Shown here piece after piece: positions 36,979 through 46,764 of a stretch of 64,000 bases of DNA. The notes beneath the pieces were generated by a model. The model ran no database searches, was not told the origin of the DNA, and saw only the letters and a program-made list of their open reading frames with translations. Where the stretch lies: assembly GCA_049426725.1 (NCBI GenBank), contig JBMSYN010000001.1, positions 62,001-126,000 on the forward strand, written 5' to 3'. The stretch comes from UBA961 sp049426725. Lineage in GTDB: Bacteria > Bacteroidota > Ignavibacteria > Kapaibacteriales > UBA961. The position numbers and the translations under genes are program-made. The first letter of the stretch is position 1, and the number at the start of each line of letters is the position of its first letter.

Positions 36979-37802
36979 TGCCATTTCCTGCAGACTTACA
37001 TACTCACACAACATATTCCGATGGGATCCTATCCCCAGAGGAATTATTGGATAAAGCCAAGAGTGTAGGTTTACATGCTTTAGCCATAACGGATCATGAT
37101 ACAATGCAAGGTTATGTTCATGGTGTTTCATATGCAAAAAGTATTGGTATTGAATTGATCCCCGGGCTTGAACTGAGTTGCTATGAGCAAAACAGAGATT
37201 ATCATTTACTTGGGTATTTTGCAGATCCTGATAATCCTCAATTGCAACATTATCTTACGATGTTCAAGCATGAACGTGAAAAAAGAGCTGAACGAATTGT
37301 TAAGAAACTCAATAACATTAACATCCCCATCACTTTGAATGATGTATTGGAGAAAGCCGGCAAAGCTCCCGTTGCAAGACCCCACATCGCAAGTGTAATG
37401 ATCGACAAATCATTCATTTCAGATTTGAAGTCAGCATTCGACAAATTCCTGAGTTTTGGCAAACCTGCTTATGAACCAAAATGGAATTTCCCTGTCGAAC
37501 TTGGGATAAAAGTCATAAATGATGCAGGAGGTGTAGCAGTACTTGCTCACCCTGGTCGATATCTCCCCCAACAGGTTTTATCTCGATTCATTAAACAAGG
37601 TCTGGATGGAATTGAAGTTATTCATCCTTCACATTCACCAGAGACGCAATCCTATTACAGATCAATCATAGATCAATATTGCTTGCTTTGGACTGGCGGT
37701 TCTGATTTCCATGGTAGTCGTGATTATGATGAAACTAATTTTGGAACATTCACCATTGGCACCAATGCCATAGATGCCATACAATCATATTTGAAACATT
37801 GA
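36978..37802 (+). CDS. PHP-domain phosphoesterase
   Basis: 274 residues. The four PHP motifs are visible: DLHTHTTYSDG (near 6-16), ITDHDT, PGLELSC, and HPGRY with a final GSDFHG. Relatives include the YciV/RNase AM nucleases that process 5' ends of short RNAs and 3',5'-nucleoside bisphosphate phosphatases; the substrate here cannot be fixed. It follows proS by a one-base overlap and precedes ribH by 8 bp, so it is likely in that operon. Confidence 0.88.
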   Translation: MPFPADLHTHTTYSDGILSPEELLDKAKSVGLHALAITDHDTMQGYVHGVSYAKSIGIELIPGLELSCYEQNRDYHLLGYFADPDNPQLQHYLTMFKHEREKRAERIVKKLNNINIPITLNDVLEKAGKAPVARPHIASVMIDKSFISDLKSAFDKFLSFGKPAYEPKWNFPVELGIKVINDAGGVAVLAHPGRYLPQQVLSRFIKQGLDGIEVIHPSHSPETQSYYRSIIDQYCLLWTGGSDFHGSRDYDETNFGTFTIGTNAIDAIQSYLKH

Positions 37803-37810
37803 GTATCACC

Positions 37811-38278
37811 ATGAAAGCAAAAATCATTGAAGGTACATTTGAATCTCCCACAGGTAGAATTGCAATAGTTGCTGCTCGCTGGAACGGGTTTATTGTCAAT
37901 AGTCTTGTTCAAGGAGCTCTTGATGCACTAAAGAGACATGGCATTCATGAAGAAAGCATTACGATTGCGTATTGTCCGGGATGCTATGAAATTCCATTGA
38001 TCACACAGAAATTAGCAAAATCAGAACACTACAAGGCGATCATAACCCTTGGAGCTGTAATTCGTGGTGCTACTCCGCATTTTGACTATGTTGCATCTGA
38101 AGTTTCAAAGGGTGTGGCGCAAGTTGGATTGCAAACAGGAATCCCTTGTATTTTCGGCGTATTGACAACCGATACAATTGAACAAGCAATTGAAAGATCC
38201 GGCACGAAAGCCGGAAACAAAGGTGCTGAATCTGCGATGGCGGCAATAGAAATGATATCGCTCATGCAAAAAATCTAA
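37811..38278 (+). CDS. ribH: 6,7-dimethyl-8-ribityllumazine synthase
   Basis: 155 residues from the ATG at 37811. It condenses the ribitylamino-uracil and the four-carbon phosphate to lumazine in riboflavin synthesis. Signature stretches: IAIVAARWNGFIVNSLVQGAL, PGCYEIPL, GAVIRGATPHFDYVASEVSKG (catalytic His in TPHFDY) and IERSGTKAGNKGAESA. The only riboflavin gene in the window; it is followed by a strong terminator. Confidence 0.96.
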   Translation: MKAKIIEGTFESPTGRIAIVAARWNGFIVNSLVQGALDALKRHGIHEESITIAYCPGCYEIPLITQKLAKSEHYKAIITLGAVIRGATPHFDYVASEVSKGVAQVGLQTGIPCIFGVLTTDTIEQAIERSGTKAGNKGAESAMAAIEMISLMQKI

Positions 38279-38297
38279 TTGTCAATGAGATAATACG

Positions 38298-38324
38298 AAG
38301 CAGATCTAATGATCTGCTTTTTTT
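38298..38324 (+). terminator. Rho-independent terminator between ribH and acs
   Basis: Perfect 9-bp stem (AAGCAGATC 38298-38306 / GATCTGCTT 38311-38319), loop TAAT, then five T. It ends only 29 bp before the acs start codon. Confidence 0.9.
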
Positions 38325-38353
38325 ATGTTCAATTTCAATCAGGAATCAAATCC

Positions 38354-40312
38354 ATGAATTCCTTTTCTTCCCTTCTTCAAGAAAATAGAGTCTTTCCTCC
38401 AAACAAAGTTTTTGCTTCAAAGGCACGTATATCCTCTTTTTCACAGTATGTACAAATGTGTGAAAAAGCAAATGGTGATTTACTTTCACATTGGAGTGAA
38501 CAAGCATCAAAACTTCATTGGTTCAAGCAATGGCAAACTATTCTGGAATGGAATCACCCCAAAGCACAATGGTTCAAAGAAGGATTGGTTAATGCTTCAT
38601 TCAATTGCTTGGACATTCATCTTGGTACTAATATACAAGATAAACAAGCGATTATTTGGGAAAGAGAAGATGGTATAACCTCATCATTCACCTATGCTGA
38701 GTTGCATCAAAAGGTTTCTTCTTTTGCACAAGGACTGCATTCACTTGGCATACAACAAGGCGAAACAGTCACGATTTATATGGGTATGAATCCTGAAGCA
38801 ATCATTGCAATGCTCGCTTGCGCAAGAATCGGTGCGGTTCATAATGTCGTTTTTGGTGGATTTTCCGCTGATGCTTTGCGTGATCGCATCAATGATTCAG
38901 CATCTGTATGCTTGATAACACAAGCAATAACAAAGAGAAGAGGAAGCGATATAGAGTTATATGAAGCAGTTTGCACAGCTCTTCCATCATGCCCAACAAT
39001 TCGGAATGTGATTTGCAAAGATCTATCAGATGTAAAAAAACAAATCACAATTCCTACAACAGACTTCCATACTTTAATTGAGCAAGAAATTGTTTTTGAT
39101 GCAATGTCTCTTCCGAGCGAACATCCTCTGTTTTATCTTTATACAAGTGGTTCTACAGGAAAACCAAAAGGCTTGGTTCATACGACGGGAGGTTATTTGA
39201 CACATGTCAAGTATTCCTTTGAACTTGTGTTTGATCCTCAACCTGAAGATGTATACTTCTGTACCGCAGATATTGGATGGATTACGGGTCATAGTTATGT
39301 TGTGTATGGACCACTCATGCATGGAATGACAATTCTCATTTATGAAGGAGCGCTCAATCATCCTCATCCGGGAAGAATTTGGGAATTGATTCAAAAATAT
39401 AGAGCAACTATACTTTATACCGCACCAACCGCCATAAGGGCATTCATGAGTGCAGGCAATGATATTCCTAATCTATTTGATTTAACTTCGCTTCGATTAT
39501 TGGGAACTGTTGGAGAACCAATAAACCCTGAAGCATGGATGTGGTATCATACCATCATTGGAAAATCAAAGTGTCCAATTGTTGATACATGGTGGCAAAC
39601 GGAAACAGGTGGAATCATGATTGCACCTGTACCCGGTGCTGTACCAACTAAACCAGGAACTGCAACAATACCACTTCCGGGAATACTAGCAGATATTGTT
39701 GATAAGCAAGGTCGATCATGCTCAGCGAATGAAGGTGGCTTTTTGGTGATAAAACATCCATGGCCCGGAATGGCAAGAACGATCTTCGGCGATGATGAAC
39801 GATATGCATCTGTTTATTGGTCTGAATTTCCACCAAATTCAGATCATCAAGGTTTGTATTTCACGGGTGATGGGGCAAGAAAAGATGAAGATGGATACTT
39901 CTGGATCATGGGGCGTGTTGATGATGTAGTGAATGTTTCGGGTCATAGACTCGGTACAGCTGAAATCGAAAGCGCCCTTGTTTCACATCCCGCAATTGCA
40001 GAAGCAGCTGTTGTGGCAAGACCGGATGAGATAAAAGGAAATGCACTAGTTGCATTTGTAACGGTGATGAAAGACCGAGAGATTGACCTCAATGCATTAA
40101 AAATAGAACTCAAAGATCATGTCGCAAAAGAAATTGGATCGATTGCAAAACCGGATGAAATACGATTTACCGAAGGATTGCCAAAAACAAGAAGTGGTAA
40201 AATCATGCGAAGATTATTGAGAGAAATTGTTGCCGGTGGCCAGATTTCTGGTGATACAACAACATTGGAAGATTTCTCTGCGCTTGAAAAACTTCGAACA
40301 GATGAAGACTAA
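38354..40312 (+). CDS. acs: Acetyl-CoA synthetase (AMP-forming)
   Basis: 652 residues from the ATG at 38354 with AGGAATC upstream. It activates acetate to acetyl-CoA. Seen: the ATP-binding YTSGSTGKPKGLVHTTGGYL, WWQTETGG, the hinge motif YFTGDGARKDEDGYFWIMGRVDDVVNVSGHRL, and RSGKIMRR with K616, the lysine that is acetylated in regulated Acs enzymes (family knowledge). A deacetylase/acetyltransferase pair is not visible here. No convincing promoter is seen in the 29-bp gap after the terminator. Confidence 0.96.
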   Translation: MNSFSSLLQENRVFPPNKVFASKARISSFSQYVQMCEKANGDLLSHWSEQASKLHWFKQWQTILEWNHPKAQWFKEGLVNASFNCLDIHLGTNIQDKQAIIWEREDGITSSFTYAELHQKVSSFAQGLHSLGIQQGETVTIYMGMNPEAIIAMLACARIGAVHNVVFGGFSADALRDRINDSASVCLITQAITKRRGSDIELYEAVCTALPSCPTIRNVICKDLSDVKKQITIPTTDFHTLIEQEIVFDAMSLPSEHPLFYLYTSGSTGKPKGLVHTTGGYLTHVKYSFELVFDPQPEDVYFCTADIGWITGHSYVVYGPLMHGMTILIYEGALNHPHPGRIWELIQKYRATILYTAPTAIRAFMSAGNDIPNLFDLTSLRLLGTVGEPINPEAWMWYHTIIGKSKCPIVDTWWQTETGGIMIAPVPGAVPTKPGTATIPLPGILADIVDKQGRSCSANEGGFLVIKHPWPGMARTIFGDDERYASVYWSEFPPNSDHQGLYFTGDGARKDEDGYFWIMGRVDDVVNVSGHRLGTAEIESALVSHPAIAEAAVVARPDEIKGNALVAFVTVMKDREIDLNALKIELKDHVAKEIGSIAKPDEIRFTEGLPKTRSGKIMRRLLREIVAGGQISGDTTTLEDFSALEKLRTDED

Positions 40313-40313
40313 A

Positions 40314-40892
40314 TCATAGCTGGTCAAAAGTAGAAAATGCAAACATTGATGGATCTTTACGAGATCTTGGAGTAGCTTCTCTTGTTCGAAATGGCTCCTC
40401 CAAAGCATCCGGATCCCCAAGATACCCTAATGCAATAATGGATACTATGTCATATTCATCTGAGTAAGCAAATACTTGTTTTGCCTTATCTCTATCAAAA
40501 CCACCCATTTGATGACCATAAATCCCAATTGCCACACCCTGCAATAACAGCGATGTACAAGCCGCGCCAACATCATGCCATGCATGGAGATTGCCAGATC
40601 CATCCTGAAATTCCTTTTTTGCAAATACCGCCAACAAAACTGGTGCAGAACTTGCCCAAAGAGCATTACCCGGCATGAGCACAGAAGCGATGGCATCATG
40701 AGTTGTATTTCCCCTATTCCCATACACAAATCTCCATGGCTGTTCATTCATACTACTGGATGACCAAGCAGCAGCTTGGAAAAGCAAGCGTAAAGTGTCA
40801 TCAGAAATACTCTTTTGATCAAATGAGCGGGCGCTCCAGCGTTTTTGCAGTAATTCATGTAAACCTAATTCGAAAGGGGCTTGCTTGATCAT
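40314..40892 (-). CDS. Nitroreductase-family FMN oxidoreductase
   Basis: 192 residues. It reduces nitro compounds or quinones with NAD(P)H and FMN. Seen: the flavin-phosphate motif KRWSARSFDQKSIS, AAAWSSSSMNEQPWRFVYG, and the family end IIALGYLGDPDALEEPFRTREATPRS. The substrate is not predictable. It faces acs with 1 bp between stop codons and is divergent from ftsK. Confidence 0.9.
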   Translation of the reverse strand: MIKQAPFELGLHELLQKRWSARSFDQKSISDDTLRLLFQAAAWSSSSMNEQPWRFVYGNRGNTTHDAIASVLMPGNALWASSAPVLLAVFAKKEFQDGSGNLHAWHDVGAACTSLLLQGVAIGIYGHQMGGFDRDKAKQVFAYSDEYDIVSIIALGYLGDPDALEEPFRTREATPRSRKDPSMFAFSTFDQL

Positions 40893-41056
40893 GATGCGTT
40901 TCTCAATTATGGGGAAATATGTGATAAAAACTCATAAAAGATGCCAGAAGTTCCATTCATACTGACTTTATCTTTCCTGGAAATGTTTTTATTTCTGCGT
41001 TTACGGACAATTTTAACAGTTTTCACTGAAAAGGGCACAATTTTTGTAGGTTTTTC

Positions 41057-41076
41057 ATTGCCTTTTATAGGGCAAT
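41057..41076. promoter_or_regulatory. Short inverted repeat upstream of ftsK
   Basis: ATTGCC (41057-41062) and GGCAAT (41071-41076) with an 8-base spacer in the 231-bp divergent region between the nitroreductase and ftsK. No T run follows. It could be an operator or chance; the region otherwise shows no convincing promoter. Confidence 0.2.
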
Positions 41077-41123
41077 AATGCAGCATTTCGTCATAAAATT
41101 AGCATAATGAAAGGAAGGTTCCC

Positions 41124-43811
41124 ATGGCTTTGCCTCCTGATTCCGTTGTCATTAACAGAAAACGAAATTCAATCATAGATTCCCTCTTTGATTCTGAAGA
41201 AGGTGAAATGATTGTTTCTAAATCACAGAGTTCTAAAAAGAATAAAGCAATGGAACCTGAGCCTGAAAAGGAATCTCATCGTGCATTGGCTATGCAAATT
41301 CTTGGGATTTTCATGGCATTGAGCAGCGTATTGCTTTTGCTGTCACTTGTTTCATATACTCCAAAGGATGAAGCAAATGCAGATATGACCATTTATGATA
41401 TCATTTCTGTACTCAAAGGTGATCCAACGATACAAGCTAAATCAGACACAACACAAAATTGGCTTGGATTATTTGGTGCTGTTTTTTCACACTTGATGTT
41501 CAATAGCACAATTGGATATTTTGCTATAACTCTTCCTTTATTGGGTTTTTTGTGGGCAAAAGATATTTTCTTTAAAGAACAAATAGCATCTAAAACACTC
41601 AAATTCACAGGGCTGATTTCTCTTATTGGTATTTTATTTTCAGGACTATGCGGAACATTGCAGCTGATCATTCCTTCAATGTCGCCCGAATGGAGTGGAC
41701 TTATTGGTCAATTTGAATCTCATGTTTTGGCATCATTAACAGGAAAGATTGGTGCATTACTTATTTTTCTCGTTGCTTTGTTTTTGACAATCACTCTTGG
41801 TTTTGGTATTTCAATTAAGACCACAATACAAGTCATGATTGATTCATTCATGAAATTTTCAATGTTGATAGACAAAGGGATCGATTTCATCCAAAACAGA
41901 AATGCAATTCAGCAAACAGTTCAAGACATTGATGAAGACGAACAGTATATCCAACAATCATCAATGGCTGTCTTTTCCCCTGAAATTGATGATGAACCAG
42001 CTCGCATCATTCGTAAAAGAACACAAGGTCTTAACAATGAACCAATCATCAATCATCCTTCGACTCAGGTTCCTGTCATTATCCGGGGAAATGAGCAATT
42101 GGAAGATGATGAACCAATGTTTGTCAATGTTACAAGAAAACAGAGGCCATTACCAAAGAAAACTGAACCATTGCCAACAGAAGAGATATCTGTAAAAAAA
42201 GAATCTATTTTACCGAAACAAGATATTCAAGAATCTGCACCTCTTTTGACATTGAATGTGCAAGACCCAATTCTGAATACTGAAGACATGTCTGATCGAG
42301 AAATAGCAAGAGCTCAATCAATGATTCAAGATGAAGAAATTGATTATGATGCTCCAACACTTGAATTGCTGACTCAACAACATGAGCATGTCATCAAAGT
42401 TGATGATGATGAATTGAAAGAAAATGCTCGATTACTCCAAGAAAAGCTTCGTACATTCAAAATAGAAATCAATGATTTACAAGTTACTCCGGGTCCGGTT
42501 GTAACACAATATGAATTCGTACCCGCAGCAGGAATCAAGATTTCACAAATTGAAAATCTTTCTGATGATATCGCGCTTGCTTTAAAAGCAAGAGGCATTC
42601 GCATCATCGCACCTGTTCCGGGTCGCGGAACAGTAGCTATTGAGATACCAAATCACAATCCTTCGATGGTACTATTTAGTAGTATCATCAAATCATCAAA
42701 ATTCCATGATGTAGAGCAAAGACTTCCTTTGGCTCTTGGAAAAACAATTTCAGGTGAAGTGTATTGTGCCGATTTGGCAAAAATGCCTCACTTGCTCATC
42801 GCAGGTTCTACCGGAGCAGGAAAGAGCGTTGGAATCAATACTGTCATTTGCTCATTGTTGTATAAAATGCATCCAAAAGATCTCAAGTTTGTGATCATTG
42901 ATCCGAAAAGAGTCGAAATGACATATTATGGATTATTACGCAATCACTTCCTTGCACTATCCCCAGATGTTGATGAACATATCATTACAATGCCTCAAAA
43001 TGCCGTTGCAGTATTGAAGTCATTGTGTAATGAAATGATGAATAGATATGATATTCTCGCCAAGGTTGGACAAAGAAATATCGTAGATTTCAATACCAAA
43101 CTGAAAGAAGGTAAATTCAAAGACAGTGAATTAGAACTCAAAAAAATGCCTTATATCGTTTGCGTTATTGATGAATTGGCAGACTTGATGCTCACAGCCG
43201 GTAAAGAAGTCGAAGAACCAATCATAAGACTTGCACAATTGGCAAGAGCAGTTGGGATACACATGATCATCGCAACACAAAGACCATCTGTAGATGTTAT
43301 TACCGGTTTAATCAAAGCTAACTTCCCTGCAAGGATATCGTATCAGGTAGCATCTAAAATTGATTCGCGCACAATCATTGATGGACCAGGAGCAGATCAA
43401 TTATTGGGCAATGGAGACATGTTATACTTGCCAGGTGGGGCACCAAAACCAGTCCGTATCCAGAATAGCTTCTTATCGACCGATGAGGTTGAGAGTATCT
43501 GTAAACATATTTCTCATCAACAGGGGTATAGCACTCCGTATATGTTGCCAACTGCAATTGACAAATCATCCGGTGGCATCGGTGGAGGTAGCGACTCTAG
43601 AGATGAATTGTTTGTTGACGCAGCTAGAATCGTGGTTAATCACAAACAAGGATCCACTTCTCTACTTCAGCGATATCTTAAAGTTGGATATGCACGTGCT
43701 GCACGAATCATGGATGAATTGGAATCCGCCGGAATCGTTGGAGCTCCAAATGGCTCGAAAGGACGAGAAGTATATGTCGAATCAGAAATGGAATTGGAAT
43801 CATATTTATGA
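41124..43811 (+). CDS. ftsK: DNA translocase FtsK
   Basis: 895 residues; AAGGAAGG precedes the ATG. It pumps DNA at the septum during division. Four membrane helices in the first 250 residues, an acidic linker (about 270-420), the motor with Walker A GSTGAGKS (561-568) and Walker B CVIDELADLM, and a C-terminal winged-helix gamma domain (DELFVDAARIVVNHKQGS...ESAGIVGAPNGSKGREV). The linker is rich in repeated Glu/Asp/Gln blocks, as in many FtsK proteins. It overlaps kdsA by 4 bp. Confidence 0.96.
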   Translation: MALPPDSVVINRKRNSIIDSLFDSEEGEMIVSKSQSSKKNKAMEPEPEKESHRALAMQILGIFMALSSVLLLLSLVSYTPKDEANADMTIYDIISVLKGDPTIQAKSDTTQNWLGLFGAVFSHLMFNSTIGYFAITLPLLGFLWAKDIFFKEQIASKTLKFTGLISLIGILFSGLCGTLQLIIPSMSPEWSGLIGQFESHVLASLTGKIGALLIFLVALFLTITLGFGISIKTTIQVMIDSFMKFSMLIDKGIDFIQNRNAIQQTVQDIDEDEQYIQQSSMAVFSPEIDDEPARIIRKRTQGLNNEPIINHPSTQVPVIIRGNEQLEDDEPMFVNVTRKQRPLPKKTEPLPTEEISVKKESILPKQDIQESAPLLTLNVQDPILNTEDMSDREIARAQSMIQDEEIDYDAPTLELLTQQHEHVIKVDDDELKENARLLQEKLRTFKIEINDLQVTPGPVVTQYEFVPAAGIKISQIENLSDDIALALKARGIRIIAPVPGRGTVAIEIPNHNPSMVLFSSIIKSSKFHDVEQRLPLALGKTISGEVYCADLAKMPHLLIAGSTGAGKSVGINTVICSLLYKMHPKDLKFVIIDPKRVEMTYYGLLRNHFLALSPDVDEHIITMPQNAVAVLKSLCNEMMNRYDILAKVGQRNIVDFNTKLKEGKFKDSELELKKMPYIVCVIDELADLMLTAGKEVEEPIIRLAQLARAVGIHMIIATQRPSVDVITGLIKANFPARISYQVASKIDSRTIIDGPGADQLLGNGDMLYLPGGAPKPVRIQNSFLSTDEVESICKHISHQQGYSTPYMLPTAIDKSSGGIGGGSDSRDELFVDAARIVVNHKQGSTSLLQRYLKVGYARAARIMDELESAGIVGAPNGSKGREVYVESEMELESYL

Positions 43812-44602
43812 GCGCACAACATCGAACATTTACTTTGATTGCAGGACCATGTGTTGTGGAATCTTTCGATCTATTACATGAAGTATGCGAAACTCTCAAT
43901 CCAATAGCCAAGGAATGTAAATTTGACTTTGTGTTTAAGTCTTCTTTTCGGAAAGCTAATAGAACCAGCATCAAAGGATTCTCAGGAATTGGAGACGCGA
44001 TTGCATTAGAGCATATTAAAAGAGTTGCACAAGCAAACAATGTTCGATCAATCACAGACATTCATGAATCTCACGAAGCTCCTATTGCTGCTGAGTATGT
44101 AGACATATTACAGATTCCCGCATTTCTTTGCAGGCAAACAGAGTTATTGCAAGCAGCAGGTGCTACAGGAAAGATTGTCAATATCAAAAAAGGACAATTT
44201 CTTGCTCCGGATGACATTGGTAAACAAGCAGAAAAAGCAGCAAATGCAGGTGCTGATGAGGTATGGCTCACTGAACGCGGTACAACTTTTGGATATCATG
44301 ATTTAGTTGTTGATTTTCGATCATTATTGATTATGAAAGAGACTGGTCATCCAATCATATATGATGCAACTCATTCATTGCAATTGCCAGGAGGTGGAGA
44401 ACAATCAGGAGGCCTTCGTTCCTTTATAAAACCCCTTGCAAGAGCAGCGATATCAGTAGGAATAGATGGAATCTTCATCGAGACACATCCGAATCCTGAA
44501 AAAGCTTTGTCTGATTCAGCAACTCAATTCCCTCTTGCACAAATGAAAGATTTCTTGCATGAATTGGCAGAATTACGACATGTCATCAATAGCTTTGAAT
44601 AA
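43808..44602 (+). CDS. kdsA: 3-deoxy-8-phosphooctulonate synthase
   Basis: 264 residues. It condenses PEP and arabinose 5-phosphate to Kdo-8-P for lipopolysaccharide. Seen: LIAGPCVVES with C15, FKSSFRKANRTS, a VDILQIPAFLCRQTELLQAA stretch, the long signature YDATHSLQLPGGGEQSGG, and IETHPNPEKALSDSATQFPL. Cys15 is the metal ligand that defines the metal-dependent KdsA class; metal-free enzymes have Asn there. It overlaps ftsK by 4 bp and lptC by 23 bp. Confidence 0.96.
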   Translation: MSAQHRTFTLIAGPCVVESFDLLHEVCETLNPIAKECKFDFVFKSSFRKANRTSIKGFSGIGDAIALEHIKRVAQANNVRSITDIHESHEAPIAAEYVDILQIPAFLCRQTELLQAAGATGKIVNIKKGQFLAPDDIGKQAEKAANAGADEVWLTERGTTFGYHDLVVDFRSLLIMKETGHPIIYDATHSLQLPGGGEQSGGLRSFIKPLARAAISVGIDGIFIETHPNPEKALSDSATQFPLAQMKDFLHELAELRHVINSFE

Positions 44603-45131
44603 GTTTTCATGGATTGTTTGCCTTGTCTTACTTTCCTGTTTTGAAAATCCCCAAAAAAAAGATCCAATTGTCAAGGACACACTAGATCCTTTGATGATCC
44701 CAACTCATGAGATTTGGGATTTTTCCATGGCCTTTTCGGATTCAACAAGATTGAGAGCATTACTTAAAGCAGGTAAAGCTCGTGTATTTGAATCCAGAAA
44801 TGAAACATTGCTTGATTCCAATGTGTATGTCCAATTCATGAATGCACAATCCAAACCGGCTGGATATCTTACCGCAAAAACTGCAACGATCAATGAAGAA
44901 ACAAGGAATATGTTTGCCAAAGGAAATGTATATGTAAGATCGGATAGCACAAATACTACATTAACCACTCCTTCACTCATGTGGAAAGAAGAAGAACGGC
45001 AATTTTACACAAAAGATCGAATTCATATCCAAACCCCAACTGAAGTTATTGATGGATATGGAATGGAATCAGATATTTGGTTAAAGAACTATCGTATCTT
45101 TAAAGTAAGTGGAACAAAGATTATTGAATAA
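44580..45131 (+). CDS. lptC: LptC-like LPS export lipoprotein
   Basis: 183 residues from the ATG at 44580, inside the end of kdsA. The lipobox is LVLLSC (C20). The LptC-like beta-jellyroll shows repeated strand patterns: ARVFESRNETLLDSNVYVQF, LTAKTATINEETRNMFAKGNVYV, TLTTPSLMWKEEERQFYT and IDGYGMESDIWLKNYRIFKVSG. LptC bridges the inner-membrane LptBFG exporter to LptA. Lipid-anchored versions are common in Bacteroidota. Linkage to kdsA supports an LPS role. Confidence 0.85.
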   Translation: MSSIALNKFSWIVCLVLLSCFENPQKKDPIVKDTLDPLMIPTHEIWDFSMAFSDSTRLRALLKAGKARVFESRNETLLDSNVYVQFMNAQSKPAGYLTAKTATINEETRNMFAKGNVYVRSDSTNTTLTTPSLMWKEEERQFYTKDRIHIQTPTEVIDGYGMESDIWLKNYRIFKVSGTKIIE

Positions 45132-45132
45132 T

Positions 45133-46764
45133 GTGAATGAAATAAAAGGAAATATCGTAGATATTCATGAAAGAAGAATATTTCCTGTTTCAATGATACT
45201 CAAAGGGCAATACATTCTATCAATCACTGAAATCTCCGAAACTCAATCACAGTATATTCTTCCCGGTTTTGTTGATGCTCATGTGCACATAGAAAGCTCA
45301 ATGATCATTCCAACAGAATTTGCGCGTTTATGTATTCCGCATGGAACAATTGCCACGGTAAGCGATCCTCATGAAATTGCAAATGTGTTGGGAATGGATG
45401 GTATTCACTTCATGCTTGACAATGCAAGCCAGTCTCCTCTTACAATCATGTTTGGCGCACCTTCTTGCGTACCTGCGACTTCCTTTGAGACAGCAGGTAG
45501 CATAATCACACCGGAAGATATTCAAACACTTTTGTCATCTTCGCACATCGGTTATCTCAGTGAAATGATGAATTATCCAGGTGTAATATATAATGATCCA
45601 TTAGTAATGGAAAAGATAGCCATAGCACATTCAATGAATAAACCCATTGATGGACATGCGCCCGGATTGAGAGGTGAGAACTTACAGAAATATAGTAAAG
45701 CCGGCATCAGTACTGATCATGAATGCTTTTCACTCGATGAAGCACTTGAAAAAATATCATATGGTATGAAGATATTGATTCGTGAAGGATCCGCCGCAAA
45801 GAATTACGAAGCTCTTCATTCACTTATTCATTCCAATCCAAACTCTTGCATGTTTTGTTCGGATGATAAACATCCTAATGATCTTGTAATAGGACACATT
45901 AATGAAGTAGTTGCAAAATCAATTCGTCTGGGATATGACATCTTCGATGTTTTACGCATTGCACATTTGAATCCCAAAGAGCATTATGGGATACCTATAG
46001 GTTCACTACAGGTTGGTGATAGTGCAGATTTTATCATCTGTGATGATCTTCGGCAATTCATACCAAAGGAAGTGTATATAAAAAGCGATAAAGTAGCTGA
46101 AAACGGAACTTCTCTTTTTGCAATTCCTACTTTAAGTACCAATACTCTTTCTCCTTGTTCAGCTCAATATTTATCAATTGAAGATCTGAGTATTCCGGCA
46201 ATTACTGATGTTGTCAGAGTTATTGAATGCATTCCGGGTGAATTAACAACACATTCAGGATCAGCATCTTTAAACCCTAAGAAAGGGGCATTATATTCAG
46301 ATATAGATCAAGACATTTTAAAGATAGTTATCATCAACAGATATGAAAGATCAACTCCTGCATTGGCATTTGTCAAAGGGATTGGTTTAACAAGAGGAGC
46401 TATTGCATCAACTATTGCCCATGATTCACACAATATCATCTGTATTGGTGTAGATGATATGTCAATGTGCAATGCGATCAATCCATTGATTGAGTGCAAG
46501 GGTGGTATTTCTTACTCATTTGAAGATGAGGTGGAAGTATTACCATTGAATATTGCCGGACTGATGAGTACGGCCAATGGCTATGAAATAGCAAAGAGGT
46601 ATGAACAAATTGATAGAATGGCAAGAAATGCGGGAAGTGATATTCATGCACCATTCATGACACTATCCTTTCTTGGTTTGCTTGTCATCCCTTCTCTAAA
46701 ATTAAGCGACAAAGGTCTCTTCGACGGAAATGCATTTGAATTTACATCGTTGTATATTCATTAA
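45133..46764 (+). CDS. ade: Adenine deaminase
   Basis: About 543 residues from the GTG at 45133; a GTG at 45109 inside lptC is also possible. It deaminates adenine to hypoxanthine. Amidohydrolase metal motif PGFVDAHVHIESSMI, then HGTIATVSDPHEIANVLG, DGHAPGLRG, and CSDDKHPNDL, all of the Ade family, with the C-terminal Ade domain to the end (FEDEVEVLPLNIAGLMSTANG). It follows lptC with a 1-bp gap. A purine gene at the end of an LPS/division operon is unexpected but not rare. Confidence 0.92.
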   Translation: MNEIKGNIVDIHERRIFPVSMILKGQYILSITEISETQSQYILPGFVDAHVHIESSMIIPTEFARLCIPHGTIATVSDPHEIANVLGMDGIHFMLDNASQSPLTIMFGAPSCVPATSFETAGSIITPEDIQTLLSSSHIGYLSEMMNYPGVIYNDPLVMEKIAIAHSMNKPIDGHAPGLRGENLQKYSKAGISTDHECFSLDEALEKISYGMKILIREGSAAKNYEALHSLIHSNPNSCMFCSDDKHPNDLVIGHINEVVAKSIRLGYDIFDVLRIAHLNPKEHYGIPIGSLQVGDSADFIICDDLRQFIPKEVYIKSDKVAENGTSLFAIPTLSTNTLSPCSAQYLSIEDLSIPAITDVVRVIECIPGELTTHSGSASLNPKKGALYSDIDQDILKIVIINRYERSTPALAFVKGIGLTRGAIASTIAHDSHNIICIGVDDMSMCNAINPLIECKGGISYSFEDEVEVLPLNIAGLMSTANGYEIAKRYEQIDRMARNAGSDIHAPFMTLSFLGLLVIPSLKLSDKGLFDGNAFEFTSLYIH

